The notes under the pieces are model-generated. The model saw only the letters and a list, made by a program, of their open reading frames with translations. It was not told where the DNA came from and searched no databases. 64,000 bases of DNA from Neoechinorhynchus agilis (Eukaryota; Acanthocephala), in contig CM121342.1 of NCBI GenBank assembly GCA_051530055.1, positions 12,710,001 to 12,774,000 of the forward strand, written 5' to 3'. Of the stretch, positions 10,216 through 19,619 are shown piece after piece. A program made the translations under genes and the position numbers. Positions within the stretch are counted from its first letter, which is position 1, and every line of letters begins with the position of its first letter.

Positions 10216-12145
10216 ATGAATCACGAAAAGTCTCGTTTGACTGAAAAACCTGTACAACGACAGCCTACTTTGAGGCTATCATCATGGCACCAAGAGAAGG
10301 AAGTTCAGTTACAAGGCTTAAACGATCGCTTGGCTGTTTACATGAAGAAGGTAGCATTCCTAGAAGAGCAGAACGCCGCTTTTCGAGAGACTTTAAAGTC
10401 TTATCAAAACGAAACGGTCTCAGCGAAATCACAACTGCGAAAAATATACGACGATGAAAGATTAGTGCTACGATCATCACTGGACGATCTTCATAGAGAA
10501 ACTGCAAAACTAAAACTGGACAATGACCGCATTTGTGAGCAGTACGAGAAAGTAAAGAACAACGAACGCGAGAAAGACGTTTTGCTCGACGAAACAGACG
10601 AAAAAGTAACGGATGCGGAATTTCGACTGAATGAACTTCAAAGGAAATTCAATGAATGCGAAGTTCAATTGGCAACTGCGAGCGAGAAATGGAAAATAAG
10701 CGAGAATAAAATGACCGAATTGACCGTAGAACTCAATTCTTTGAAGGATGCGCTCGATCGTGAGATTGTAACGAACGTTGATCTCGCAAATCAAAACCTT
10801 TCCATAAAAGAGGAATACGAATTCTCTCAAATTGTATCAGATGCCGAAAGCTCAGCGGTTTCAAAGAGCGTTGTAGATGTAGAAACTTTAAGAGAAATAA
10901 TTGTGAGACTAACGAAATCTCTTTAGTGCCACGCTGGTAATCTCACATTTGTTTAAAATAGAAAATATTATGAATGAGCGTGTGAACATGAGTTTTCAGG
11001 ATCAGCTGAGCCGATTGCGGAATGAGAGTAAAGAGAAGCTGGAACTTTTAAGGCTCGATTCGGATCAGAAGACGGCGATGAGACTGGGAAAGGAACGCGA
11101 GCGAGCAGACCGCGCCGCTGATTCGTTGCGAATTATTCAGGAAAATTACAAATTGGCAAAGTATCGATTAGGGGAAACAAAACGAGAAAAAGAATCTCAA
11201 GATCGCCGTCTCGGTAAGCTTTTATCCACAGTGTCAAAGTTGGAGCATCAGATCGGACAATTAGAAACAGCTAATAATTATCGTAAAGAAATTAATCATT
11301 ATTGTTTCAATTTCACTTAGCGATATTCACTCAGAAAATTGATTTATATTGAAAATTTTCGGCCAAAAACTTACAAACATTGTAGATCTGACTGCAGAAG
11401 GCCAACGAAAAGGCCGAAAATTTTCAATATAAATCAATTTTCTGAGTGAATATCGCTAAGTGAAATTGAAACTAATAATTATCATTCTTTGATACAGGAA
11501 AAGGAGATTGAAAGATTAAATATCGCAATCGCAGAGTTTCAGGCTAAATACGATGATCTTCTTCAGGTTAATATAACACTCGATCGGGAGATTTGTACCT
11601 ATAAGCAACTCATGGAAAGCGGAGAAGAACGATTGAAGATTGCTCGGAAAAGAACGTTCTCGGATGAAGATGAGGAGCAGTCGTATGTTTCGTTGGTTTC
11701 GTCTGTAAAGACCGAGGGTGCCATTGGGATCAGTAGTGCTTCCGAAGAGATGGTGAAAATCACAGGGAAATCGGATAAGCCTGTTTCTATTTCTGGATGG
11801 CAGCTGAAGTGGTTCGATACAACAGCAACAGACGAAGAACTTCTTGTTGCGTTCAAATTTCCACGAAATTCTACGATTGACGGTGAACTTTGCGTGTATT
11901 CGTTCAACTCCGGTCCGCGAGGCGCCTTTCGTTTAAAACAAAGAAGCTGGCCGTGCAATGATAATCCGCACGTTTTGGTTTTAGAAAACGACAAGGGATC
12001 TGTGGTATCGAAACTAACAGTTTGTCATGCAAGCGAAGAATGCTTTGAGCCCGAAGTGAAAAAAGAACGGGATTATGGGACGAACGAACAAAATGTTACT
12101 GGAATTATCAAAGAGAGCATCTTAATTTTGAGGGGAAATATATGA
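10216..12145 (+). pseudogene. Cytoplasmic intermediate filament protein, copy 1, interrupted by an insertion
   Basis: Exon 1 is 10216-10902, starting at an ATG right behind TTTTTAAAG; it carries the rod start motif LNDRLAVYMKKVAFLEEQN and coil 1. The intron 10903-10999 (GTGAGA...TTTTCAG, 97 bp) is conserved in copy 2. Exon 2 resumes with DQLSRLRNESKEKLE, and the rod end motif LDREICTYKQLMESGEERL and a lamin-tail-like domain (SGWQLKWFDTTATDEELL) lie at 11570-12100. Coil 2 is split by a 201-bp palindromic insertion (11283-11483) that brings in a stop at 11318; no in-frame splicing across it was found. The C-terminus runs eleven bases-triplets' worth of residues past the stop of copy 2 (ILILRGNI). 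Outside the insertion it is about 99% identical to copy 2, so the break is recent. A truncated product or unrecognised splicing remains possible. Confidence 0.85.
11283..11483. mobile_element. 201-bp palindromic insertion with target duplication in the filament gene
   Basis: Arms of about 60 bp (from GTTTCAATTTCACTTAGCG at about 11306 and its complement ending at 11471) enclose a short centre. The insertion is bounded by direct repeats CTAATAATTATC (11271-11282 and 11472-11483), while copy 2 of the gene has this sequence once. The centre reads CTGCAGAAG, a GGCC/GGCC stem (11400-11415) and GAAAAT, the module seen at Penelope-like element ends elsewhere in the window. Confidence 0.85.
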
Positions 12146-12299
12146 TTTTTTCGAAATTTCCTGCTCATGCGATTTCATAACATTTTTTAACTAGTTCACT
12201 GGGAAGATGTTTAGTTCTTGATGCCTCTTTTTCATCCTTTTTATCGCTCCTTTCCTATACATTTCAAAAACAATTTATCGTCTATTCATTTCCTCTGAG

Positions 12300-14039
12300 T
12301 CATGGGCATTTAAGGACTTTGACAGTATCTGTGTCCCCCAGTCCCATCCTGGCATTAAACACAACCACGACAGGGTCTCCACTTTCTAGAACTCCATTCC
12401 GTTTTGCTTCCTTAATTCCGAATTCTATTCGTTCCCTTGAGCCATCCAAAGTTGAATCGTCGTCAATGATCGTGGACGCTTGTTTATCGCATATAACCGC
12501 TGAAATTCCTGGTGGCTGAAAGCCACCCATTACCGCGGAGATGATTCCCCTGTGTAGTTTCAATTGTCGTGCGACGTGATTTGACTGTGTCACCGCTACG
12601 ATTACGGCTCGTGGTCTATATTTACTCAGCCGTATGGCACCGGCTCCTGTGCAAGTGCAGACTAATATCGAAGGTGCAAACACTCTGAATGACGCTTCGA
12701 CTGCAGCTATAGCGATTGCATCAGCCGGTTTCAGAGGAGGTTTTGCGAAGAATCTAAGGTCATCAAAAGCCTGTTTGTAAAATGTACAGGATTCTGCCTC
12801 ACGTGCCACTTGGTGCATCAAGTATACAGCTTCAGAAGGGTATTTCCCTTTTGCAGTTTCTCCACTCAGCATTACACAATCCACTCCATCCAAAATAGCA
12901 TTGGCTGTTGTAGTCTGATCTAGGAATCAAGATGCAACCCTAAATTAAACTAAATTTACATCACTCACTTCAGCTCGCGTCGCCCTCGGATTACTTGTCA
13001 TCGATTCGAGCATTTGCGTTGCACAAATTACCGGTTTACCAACCAGGTTACATTTGGCAACTATCATTTTCTGTGCCACAAAAACCTTCTCCGCTGGAAT
13101 TTCAATTCCTAAGTCACCTCTGGCTACCATAATACCGTCACTCATTGCAATGATCTGGTCGATGTTTTCAACGCCATCCATACTTTCAATCTTTGCAATT
13201 ACTTTGATGTTGGTTTGTCGACTTCCCGGGAGCAAGTACCTCGTGTATTGTTCCAAAAGCCTTCGGATCTCTACGATTTGTGCTGCGTTATTTATAAACG
13301 AGGCAAAAACAAAATCAAATTGGTTCTGAACAGCGAATCGTAAGTCATTCTTGTCTTTCTCACTTACAGGGGGTAGTTCCAGAGATGCGCCTGGTATATT
13401 AACTCCCTTTCTACTTGTTAATTCACCGCCTTCCTCAATTTTACAGTCGACGCCATCGTCGTATACTCTAACGACTCTAAGCCGCATCAAACCGTCGTTT
13501 ATAAAAATCAACTGATTGGGCAGTACAGTCGTGGGCAATGCTTTATAGGTGACAAAAAGCACTTTTTCATCACTGTTTTGCTCGTACTTATTATTAACTG
13601 TCAAATAAATGCTTTCACCTTGTTTAAGCATCGTCGGTTTCCTAACTTCGCCCGTTCTAATTTCTGGTCCTTTTGTGTCCAATGCTAAAGCAATCGTTTG
13701 TGGCATGTGCAACTGTTTTAAAGCTTCCCTCAAATTCATAACACTCTCCGTATGATACTCATGACTTCCATGAGAGAAATTAAACCTTGCTATGTCCATG
13801 CCCGCGATAATCAACTTCTTTAAGTCCTGAACGGAATGGGATGCAGGACCCAAAGTGGCTACTATACTCGTCTGGCGCCGAGTTATCTTTGAATCGAGTT
13901 TCAATTTTCGCTGATGATCCAAATTATTACTTGATTCGTATTCGTAGGTGATTTCCGATCTTAGAGTCGACATTCGTCTTCGCATCAGCGCCCTTTTAAC
14001 TTGGGCGGGTAAATTCGTGTGGGTATTAGTGGTGCTCAT
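12300..14039 (-). CDS. pyk: Pyruvate kinase, 2 exons
   Basis: Catalyses the last step of glycolysis, phosphoenolpyruvate plus ADP to pyruvate plus ATP, in the cytosol. Exon 1 is 14039-12969 (357 codons) and exon 2 is 12914-12300; the 54-bp intron runs from a perfect GTGAGT to ATCAG in phase 0. Total 561 aa, slightly longer than the usual 500-530 because of a 50-residue N-terminal extension. Motifs: ARFNFSHG (85-91), [10 protein letters not shown] (121-130), the active-site signature [11 protein letters not shown] with catalytic Lys283, [14 protein letters not shown] (306-319), and CATQMLESM (339-347); the C-terminal domain ends [14 protein letters not shown]. The start is the first ATG in frame (MSTTNTH). 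The exact acceptor could shift by a few residues because the junction lacks one residue of the usual [11 protein letters not shown]. It converges on the filament gene with 150 bp between stops. Confidence 0.93.
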
Positions 14040-14221
14040 TCCGAACGATACGGTAACGTAGACCGAAGATGTGTTTAGGAACAAAAATCATGGGAACCAC
14101 TTGTGTGTAGAGGATATATAGTATTTAATAGTAAAAAAGAACACATTGCTCTCTAGTCTGAATCATCATCGTTAAAAAATGGCCAACTAAAACAATGGCG
14201 GAAATGAGTCATTGAACAATG

Positions 14222-14545
14222 TCAGAGGAAATCGTCGTTCTCGAGTTCGTCATTTTCATTGAGGTTTTTCAAATTGAGCAGTCTGTTAAAAGGTAGAGAA
14301 TCGAAAGTGGCGACGCCATCGGGCGCATTTGCACTCTCATTGTAGTCGAAGAGTTCACGTTTTTTTGACATCACTTGTGCCAAAAAGTCCATTTCACGCT
14401 GAACATTTATTGCACTTACGATGCATGTAATCGCAAAGGTGTAATTGGTTTAACAAACAATTATTCTTTTGTTATTTAGATCGCTTGTTGACACCCGAGG
14501 GAGATCGTTAAAGACGAATACATTTCGAATGATTGAACCGGTCAT
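14222..14545 (-). CDS. Small hypothetical protein, 2 exons, 87 aa
   Basis: Exon 1 14545-14459 starts MTGSIIRNVFVFNDLPRVST; a 60-bp intron (GTTTGT...TGTTCAG, 14399-14458) joins it in phase 0 to exon 2 14398-14222, which reads REMDFLAQVMSKKRELF, then an acidic tail ending NENDELENDDFL and a stop. Composition is that of a real protein and the stop and splice signals agree, but I recognise no family. It lies about 180 bp upstream of pyruvate kinase on the same strand. The donor is not a strong match, and the second exon could also be read alone as a 56-aa ORF from the ATG at 14392. Confidence 0.42.
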
Positions 14546-14634
14546 TGTCAACCCAATTGTTTGTAAGCTTCTAAATATGTGAATTCGTGTGACCCGAATG
14601 CAATACTCAATATAAACAATCATTCGTTTGTCTT

Positions 14635-14900
14635 TAAAATACCGAACACGCGGGAGACCGGGGTTCTATCCCCGACACCAAGCCAGCCAGCACGGATTTT
14701 ATGCGAGCTGCGACGAGGCGGATACTTAGTTAACTTGACGGACAGATGGATGATATCTAACAAGGAGCTAGTAAAGTAGGCTTAACAAGCCGCAATGAGA
14801 TTCCGCCTATTCAAGAAACTCAAATTAATCATAAAAAAGAATGGAGAGGCATCATAACTGGACGGATTGATGTTGTCTAATCAGGAGCTGGTGTGTGTCT
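14635..14900 (+). repeat. SINE-like remnant with a T-arm-like hairpin and internal duplication
   Basis: ACCGGGGTTCTATCCCCGACA at about 14659 resembles the T-arm of a tRNA, followed by CCAGCCAGCACGG. Downstream, GACGGACAGATGGATGATATC (about 14737) and GGACGGATTGATGTTGTC (about 14861) are diverged duplicates, each followed by an AGGAGCT(A/G)GT motif. No full tRNA is present. Confidence 0.3.
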
Positions 14901-15257
14901 TTAAAAGTGTGTAACTATTAAACGCAATGAAAACGTGAAACTTTAACCATATTTGGTGTAAACTTTTTTCGCTCGCTCAATTCTTGTCTCGCATCTCCAT
15001 CTTCAACGCTTTTAGTGATTATCCGCACCATTGCACCCTATTACGATTGCCCAACTTTATAGCTGAATAAATATTACTCTTTTGACCAATGTGTCTCTTT
15101 AAGTAGTCTAGTTTCCATTCATCCAACTTTTTCTCACTACTAAATTCATCTTTTGCTTTCAAGCTGGAACAGAGTACAAGCAACCTCGTCGTTGTCTTTG
15201 TAGATAAAAAATATAATATTATGGAAAGCCTCTTTTCCCAACCCCCTCATGTTTATT
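14900..15257. other. AT-rich spacer
   Basis: No gene or known repeat seen. Confidence 0.5.
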
Positions 15258-15537
15258 CCAGATTTATTATCGAACGGAAAATGGGTGTTTTATTTGTTTA
15301 TTGCTTCAAATTTTCGACGCCTTGCGTCTTCGTCAGGAAGCTTTTCTTCGGTTGTCTGAAAAGGAATCAGAGGAGGGCAACGCTGTCCGTCAGCTCATCC
15401 CTTGACGGACAGCGTTGCCCTCCTCTGATTCCTTTTCAGGCAACCGTAGAAAAGCTTCCTGACGAAGACGCAAGGCGTCGAAAATTTGAAGCAATAAACA
15501 AATAAAACACCCATTTTCCGTTCGATAATAAATCTGG
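15258..15537. mobile_element. Near-perfect 280-bp palindrome (Penelope-type terminal repeat pair)
   Basis: Arms of 135 bp (15258-15392 and 15403-15537) differ at about two positions and are separated by a 10-bp loop. The right arm contains CTGACGAAG, a GACGC-AAG-GCGTC stem (15467-15479) and GAAAAT, then AATAAACAAATAAAAC. This is the hairpin module that follows the GIY-YIG ORF of the Penelope-like element at 45.5 kb. It looks like two terminal repeats head to head. Confidence 0.8.
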
Positions 15538-15539
15538 GA

Positions 15540-15980
15540 TAAAAAATATCTCAACGTTTTACTAGCTCTTTGGTTACAATGTTGTTTCTATAAATTCCGA
15601 AAGCTACTCTTCGTTAAATCTAGCATATATTTTGGTTTTTACTGTTTGCAAACGTATATCCGACTGTCTTTTTGACATAAATTACGGCTAAAATTAACTA
15701 TTCTAAAGGCTGAACTTTTGAACATGGAAATCTATACATGCAAATTACCCAGTGTTACTGAAGGGTTTTTATGGATCTTCTTAGACTGATGCGGGTTTTT
15801 TTGTGATTGCTGAGTCAGTAACTATAAGAGCCATGGTGCGAGGACGATGAAGAACAGATAAAGGAGAGAAATGCATTTTAGATGAACAATTAATAGAGTT
15901 GCATGAAGAAGAGAGCTAAGAAATTATTTGCGTACAATGTGGCAAAGGTTGTTTGATTTAACCAAAATCAGTTGCTTGTA
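15540..15980. other. AT-rich spacer
   Basis: No gene or known repeat seen. Confidence 0.5.
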
Positions 15981-15984
15981 AGTT

Positions 15985-16223
15985 TTCTACAATTTGCTCA
16001 CTATTTTGTCCCCTTTGGGGTAGAGACGTATGGAGCGCTCGGCAGCTCGGCACTCTCTCTGCTCAAGGATCTCTCGAAGAAATTGAGAGAGGCAACCGGA
16101 GACTCAAGAGCAGGCTTATTTCTTCGACAAAATATCTCGCTGGCAGTACAACGGGGCAATGCTGCCAGCGTGATGGCGACGGTCGAGGAAGGACAAAAGC
16201 TGGAATTTGGTGGGAGGTGGTGA
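15985..16223 (+). mobile_element. 3' fragment of the RLE-type LINE
   Basis: The open plus-strand reading FVPFGVETYGALGSSALSLL, then FLRQNISLAVQRGNAASVMA and a stop after GGRW, is the C-terminal part of the LINE endonuclease domain. It is 5'-truncated but its short frame is still open, so it is a younger piece than the 6-9 kb copy. Confidence 0.85.
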
Positions 16224-16299
16224 ATGTTTAAATGATTATCAAATATATTATTTTTCCCCATTTCATTTGAAGACAATGATTCTTTGTTTTTAATTGTAG

Positions 16300-16375
16300 A
16301 AAACTTACAAACAATCGCTGAAGAAGATCCGAGATAGTGGATCGAAATATCCAATAAAATCTTTATTTCATTTAT
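16300..16375 (+). repeat. Penelope-type tail with hairpin
   Basis: AAAACTTACAAACAATCG precedes CTGAAGAAG, a perfect GATCC/GGATC stem with an 8-nt loop (16326-16343), CGAAATATCC and AATAAAATC. It is a single-arm copy of the module described for 45487-45535. Confidence 0.6.
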
Positions 16376-16396
16376 CTCTCCTATCGACAAATAACA

Positions 16397-16858
16397 ATGA
16401 ATTATCTTTTCAGCAAAATCAGTTACAAATGGCTTCATTGGGCCAACATATTTAAACAAAAGGGTCCGAAAAAACTCTATACTGTTTTGGGTGTAAACAA
16501 AAACACTGATCTTTCCAATATACGATCGCTTTTGTTCGCACTTTCTACTGCAAGGATATTGCGCTATATTAATCGAAACGAGCGATTGAAACAAACGACC
16601 AAAGCTTAAATTACTCGCCTCGGACGACAGATCGCAACCGATTCGAATGACATCATCGAATCCAAAACAGTGATTTCTTCTAAAGGACCTCTATGTTTTA
16701 TCTGGATCAGATAGGCGTCAAGAAAAGGCTAGTCAATCGCTAGAACGCCGAGTCCAGTTATGGTTGCAAATACCACTACGGCGAAGCAGGGTTGAACCTT
16801 TGGTAGCATTGTTCCTCACCTTTATTGCCACTATTTTTACAACAAAAATCAAGTAGTT
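16397..16858 (+). pseudogene. Possible remnant or partly resolved J-domain (DnaJ-like) membrane protein
   Basis: The ATG at 16397 opens a 70-codon frame with LYTVLGVNKNTDLSNIR at about residues 27-43, similar to the start of a J-domain (usual YxxLGVxxxAxxxxIK). The HPD motif is not found. About 230 bp further, another frame reads SLERRVQLWLQIPLRR and a hydrophobic end LVALFLTFIATIFTTKIK with a stop at about 16858, which would suit a C-terminal membrane segment. I could not join the pieces with convincing splice sites; the middle may be decayed or split by introns. Confidence 0.22.
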
Positions 16859-16859
16859 C

Positions 16860-17890
16860 AATCAAAGGGCTATCAAACTTAATTCGGATAAAATTAGGAT
16901 ACATCTTTTGAATTTCTCCAATAAGAATTGGTTTACTTTGCACTTTGCAGTAGAATGTCGAGTTGCATTCCGATTGAAAATTGCAAAATGACGAGCCTCG
17001 TGTGAAATTTCTTTATTTCGATTTTCATTTTTCATTTTGTTTCCAGAATCTAACAATTTATTCTGAAAACGAGACAAATACGACTTTTAATTTTTTCATT
17101 TCCTCACATAAACCAAAAAGCGTGAAATATGCGCCAATTATTTGCAAAAAAATTAATTCGACACTTATTTAGTTTAACGGGAAGCAGGTTGCGATGCTCG
17201 AAATCATCAACACAGTCTAACGATTGTTTGGTGATTTTTGCGTATATTAATGTTTCTTCGCTGAATTGCACTAGAAGTCATTGTTTGAGCAACGTTGAGC
17301 AAACATCGAACCAAAGAGCGATAAAGATGATCTCTGATTGGCTATTGTCTAAAAGGCGAAATTATATTTTTGCTACCGATAATATGTCTTTCGGTACATG
17401 AGTTGGTAGGTTTAGAAACGACCTACGACGTTGAGCAAAGTATTCAGACTTCTAAGACTTTAGTTCGCTTTGTTATATAAGCCTCTTCTTGAAAGCTTGA
17501 AAATTCTCATGATTCAGTTAAATAATCACAATGAACAATCCTTTCAAACTAATCAGGTCCCATGCTCGCTTTGATACATTTGTTGTTGTTGTTATTGCGT
17601 GCAACCATTGAACCTTGCAGCGCAAGACGTGCAAATCGCAATCATTTCTCGATCCGGGGAGGATTTAATTTGAAGATTTACGGAAGCTGCATTTGTCTCC
17701 TCGTACTCTTAGATTCTTGTTGAACATTAACTTTCTCTCTTTAAGACACCTTCACTCAAGCCATTCAAGAAATCTAAATCCCTCGAAAAACGCGTTTTTC
17801 ATTCTTTAGACGAAAAATCAATATTTGCCCTTAGTAGACAACATCATGTTTTGATGGGAAACGAGGCTTCACATTCAAAGATAACGTAGT
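16860..17890. other. Spacer without a recognisable gene
   Basis: Short open frames (for example 17129-17401 plus) have no domain, no good splice context and AT-driven composition. Nothing supportable was found. Confidence 0.45.
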
Positions 17891-17895
17891 CATCA

Positions 17896-18033
17896 TCAAG
17901 ACACGCAGATATTGAGGGAGCACCCACGATTGTTCATGTTGCGGCTGTTTGCATCGTCGCTTGAACATTCCTCGCATTTGCATCCGCCAGGAAGGTACTT
18001 AATTTTTACGTTGCATTTGATAAGGCTGGCTGG
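17896..18033 (-). CDS. Last exon of a possible glycoprotein-hormone beta-like (cystine-knot) protein
   Basis: The minus strand after a CTAG acceptor reads 45 residues: PASLIKCNVKIKYLPGGCKC, EECSSDD, then GCSLNICVS and a stop. The spacing Y-x4-C-x-C-x2-C-x-S-D followed by a later Cys matches the C-terminal part of glycoprotein hormone beta subunits (FSH beta, GPB5/thyrostimulin beta; nematodes have one such subunit). This is a family resemblance from a short segment. Upstream exons were not resolved; a minus-strand frame at about 18130-18240 (YRRAYSPKLEYMFRNINSKV, then C) could be the preceding exon. The exon lies divergently next to SARAF. Confidence 0.38.
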   Translation of the reverse strand, partial: PASLIKCNVKIKYLPGGCKCEECSSDDANSRNMNNRGCSLNICVS

Positions 18034-18517
18034 CTAGTATCCGAATGTTTGACGGCCATTAAAATGTAATCTCATTCTCATAAAAACTTAGTATAACATT
18101 TAGTTAAGAAAATCTACGATCAAATCATGTAGATATTTCATCAAACGTTGACTTTAACTGATATAAAACGGCGCAAACTTTAGAATTTATATTTCGGAAC
18201 ATATATTCCAGCTTTGGAGAATAGGCTCTCCTATACTGGTATTCTGGAAACACGTCGCGTAACCTTAGATGATCTCAGATACTCTTTAGAGTATAATATT
18301 GTGACAAACCCGCCGCATATACTGGACGACTTACTTGATATTGGAATCGAGCAAGATTTTCAACGATAGCAGCTTCCGAACAGGAAGTAAAAGTGAAAGC
18401 ATTTTAGAAATCGCAATATCCACTGGCAATCACCAGAGCTAATAAGAGTCGATGATTTGCAGTACTTTTATCCTCTGAAAATCTAATAATCACACTTAAA
18501 ATACCAGTATTTTTAAG

Positions 18518-19199
18518 ATGAAAATTGAAATTATCCTTCTTGTATTGCATGTGATGATAGCAATGGCAGGCGTTCGATTAGTGGACATCGATACATTGAC
18601 CTTTCGAATAGATCAGAACACCACGTCCATAAAAGATCGAATAATGCCACAGGTACTCTTCGTGTTTTTAAATTCAAGCCTCGTGCTTTTGTTAAAGATC
18701 TTATGTACCGGTAAACGCTCGTCGGATTGTTTCGCTTTAATCGACGTTGTAGTCTGTCAAAACCTGGACAAAAGCGCGGACTCAATCAGTTCAATCAAGG
18801 TTGCCCTTTAGAGGCTATTGTCCACTTCAATGTTATCTTCTTTAGTGGAAATGCCTGGCATCTCTACCGAACAACATTGAATTCGATCGCCTCACTGTTT
18901 CCTGTGAAAGCGATCCTAACGATCCTTCGGGAGAGTCAATAATCGAAGGAAGCTGCACGGTATGAAACCCATGTTTCTCGTCGTCGAATTAATCATTAAA
19001 CGGAAACATTTAGCTCAAGTACACAGTTAAAGAAAAATCACATGACGTCATGATATGGCTTCTAACCTTTATTTTTAGTTGCTGTATTCTGTACGCTTTT
19101 ATACGAATGTTTTGTAAGAAATCAATCAATCGAGTAATAGCGACCGAAGATAGAACTTGCGATTTCAGATCAATGCCATATTACTATTACGATGAGTAA
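18518..19199 (+). CDS. SARAF: SARAF (TMEM66) homologue, regulator of store-operated calcium entry, 4 exons
   Basis: Exons 18518-18652, 18698-18799, 18846-18959 and 19014-19199 encode 178 aa; all three introns (45, 46 and 54 bp, GT-AG) are phase 0. SARAF is an ER membrane protein that promotes slow inactivation of STIM-Orai calcium entry. Residues 1-18 form a signal peptide (MKIEIILLVLHVMIAMAG). The luminal part has VDIDTLTFRIDQNTTS and six cysteines at 48, 56, 65, 82, 99 and 116, in the order and context of human SARAF (LKC, GC, QCQN, WEC, VSC, GSC; here ILC, DC, VCQN, WKC, VSC, GSC). A transmembrane helix covers about 128-150 (VMIWLLTFIFSCCILYAFI), followed by a short 28-residue cytosolic tail ending YYYYDE. 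The human protein has a much longer Pro/Gly-rich tail; here it is nearly absent or lies in an exon I did not find. The ATG follows TTTTTAAG, a likely trans-splice or cis acceptor. Confidence 0.85.
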
Positions 19200-19587
19200 G
19201 TCAGACGTTGATTTTCGGTTTGCAAACGACTCTCATTCAGTTTTTATTCACACTACGAAGAAACTTCTGAAACTGAAATTCAGTCAGGTCAGTTTTGAGT
19301 CAGTTATATCTAATAAACCTAAATTTTTAGGAACAGCGGATACTGAGATACGTTGAATGTATCAGAAATTACACCCAACATAACTGTCTCATGAGCCAAT
19401 GAAACAAAATTATTCCTAAGTTAATTGAGGGCACTTTGGTCTTAAATTATTCAATATGTATAAGCGACATAATTTCTGGGAGCCTAGGTGACAAGGCTTT
19501 AGTGAGAATTCTTAAACATGATGAACTTCATGACACGCGATCAATATTTCCGAATATTCTCAATGGCGAATTGTAACACACTCGAGT
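19200..19587. other. Spacer between SARAF and filament copy 2
   Basis: AT-rich; no coding exon or repeat copy seen. Confidence 0.5.
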
Positions 19588-19619
19588 TTTCGAAAAAATC
19601 ATATATTTCCCCTCAAAAT

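Noticed and set aside
11599-11994. Long minus-strand frames inside the filament genes (also 19750-20145, 20713-21033 and 21036-21278 plus)
   Set aside because: They are mirror frames of the coiled-coil and tail coding sequence, equally present in both copies.
12319-12519. Plus-strand frames opposite pyruvate kinase (also 13054-13329)
   Set aside because: Shadow frames of the kinase exons.
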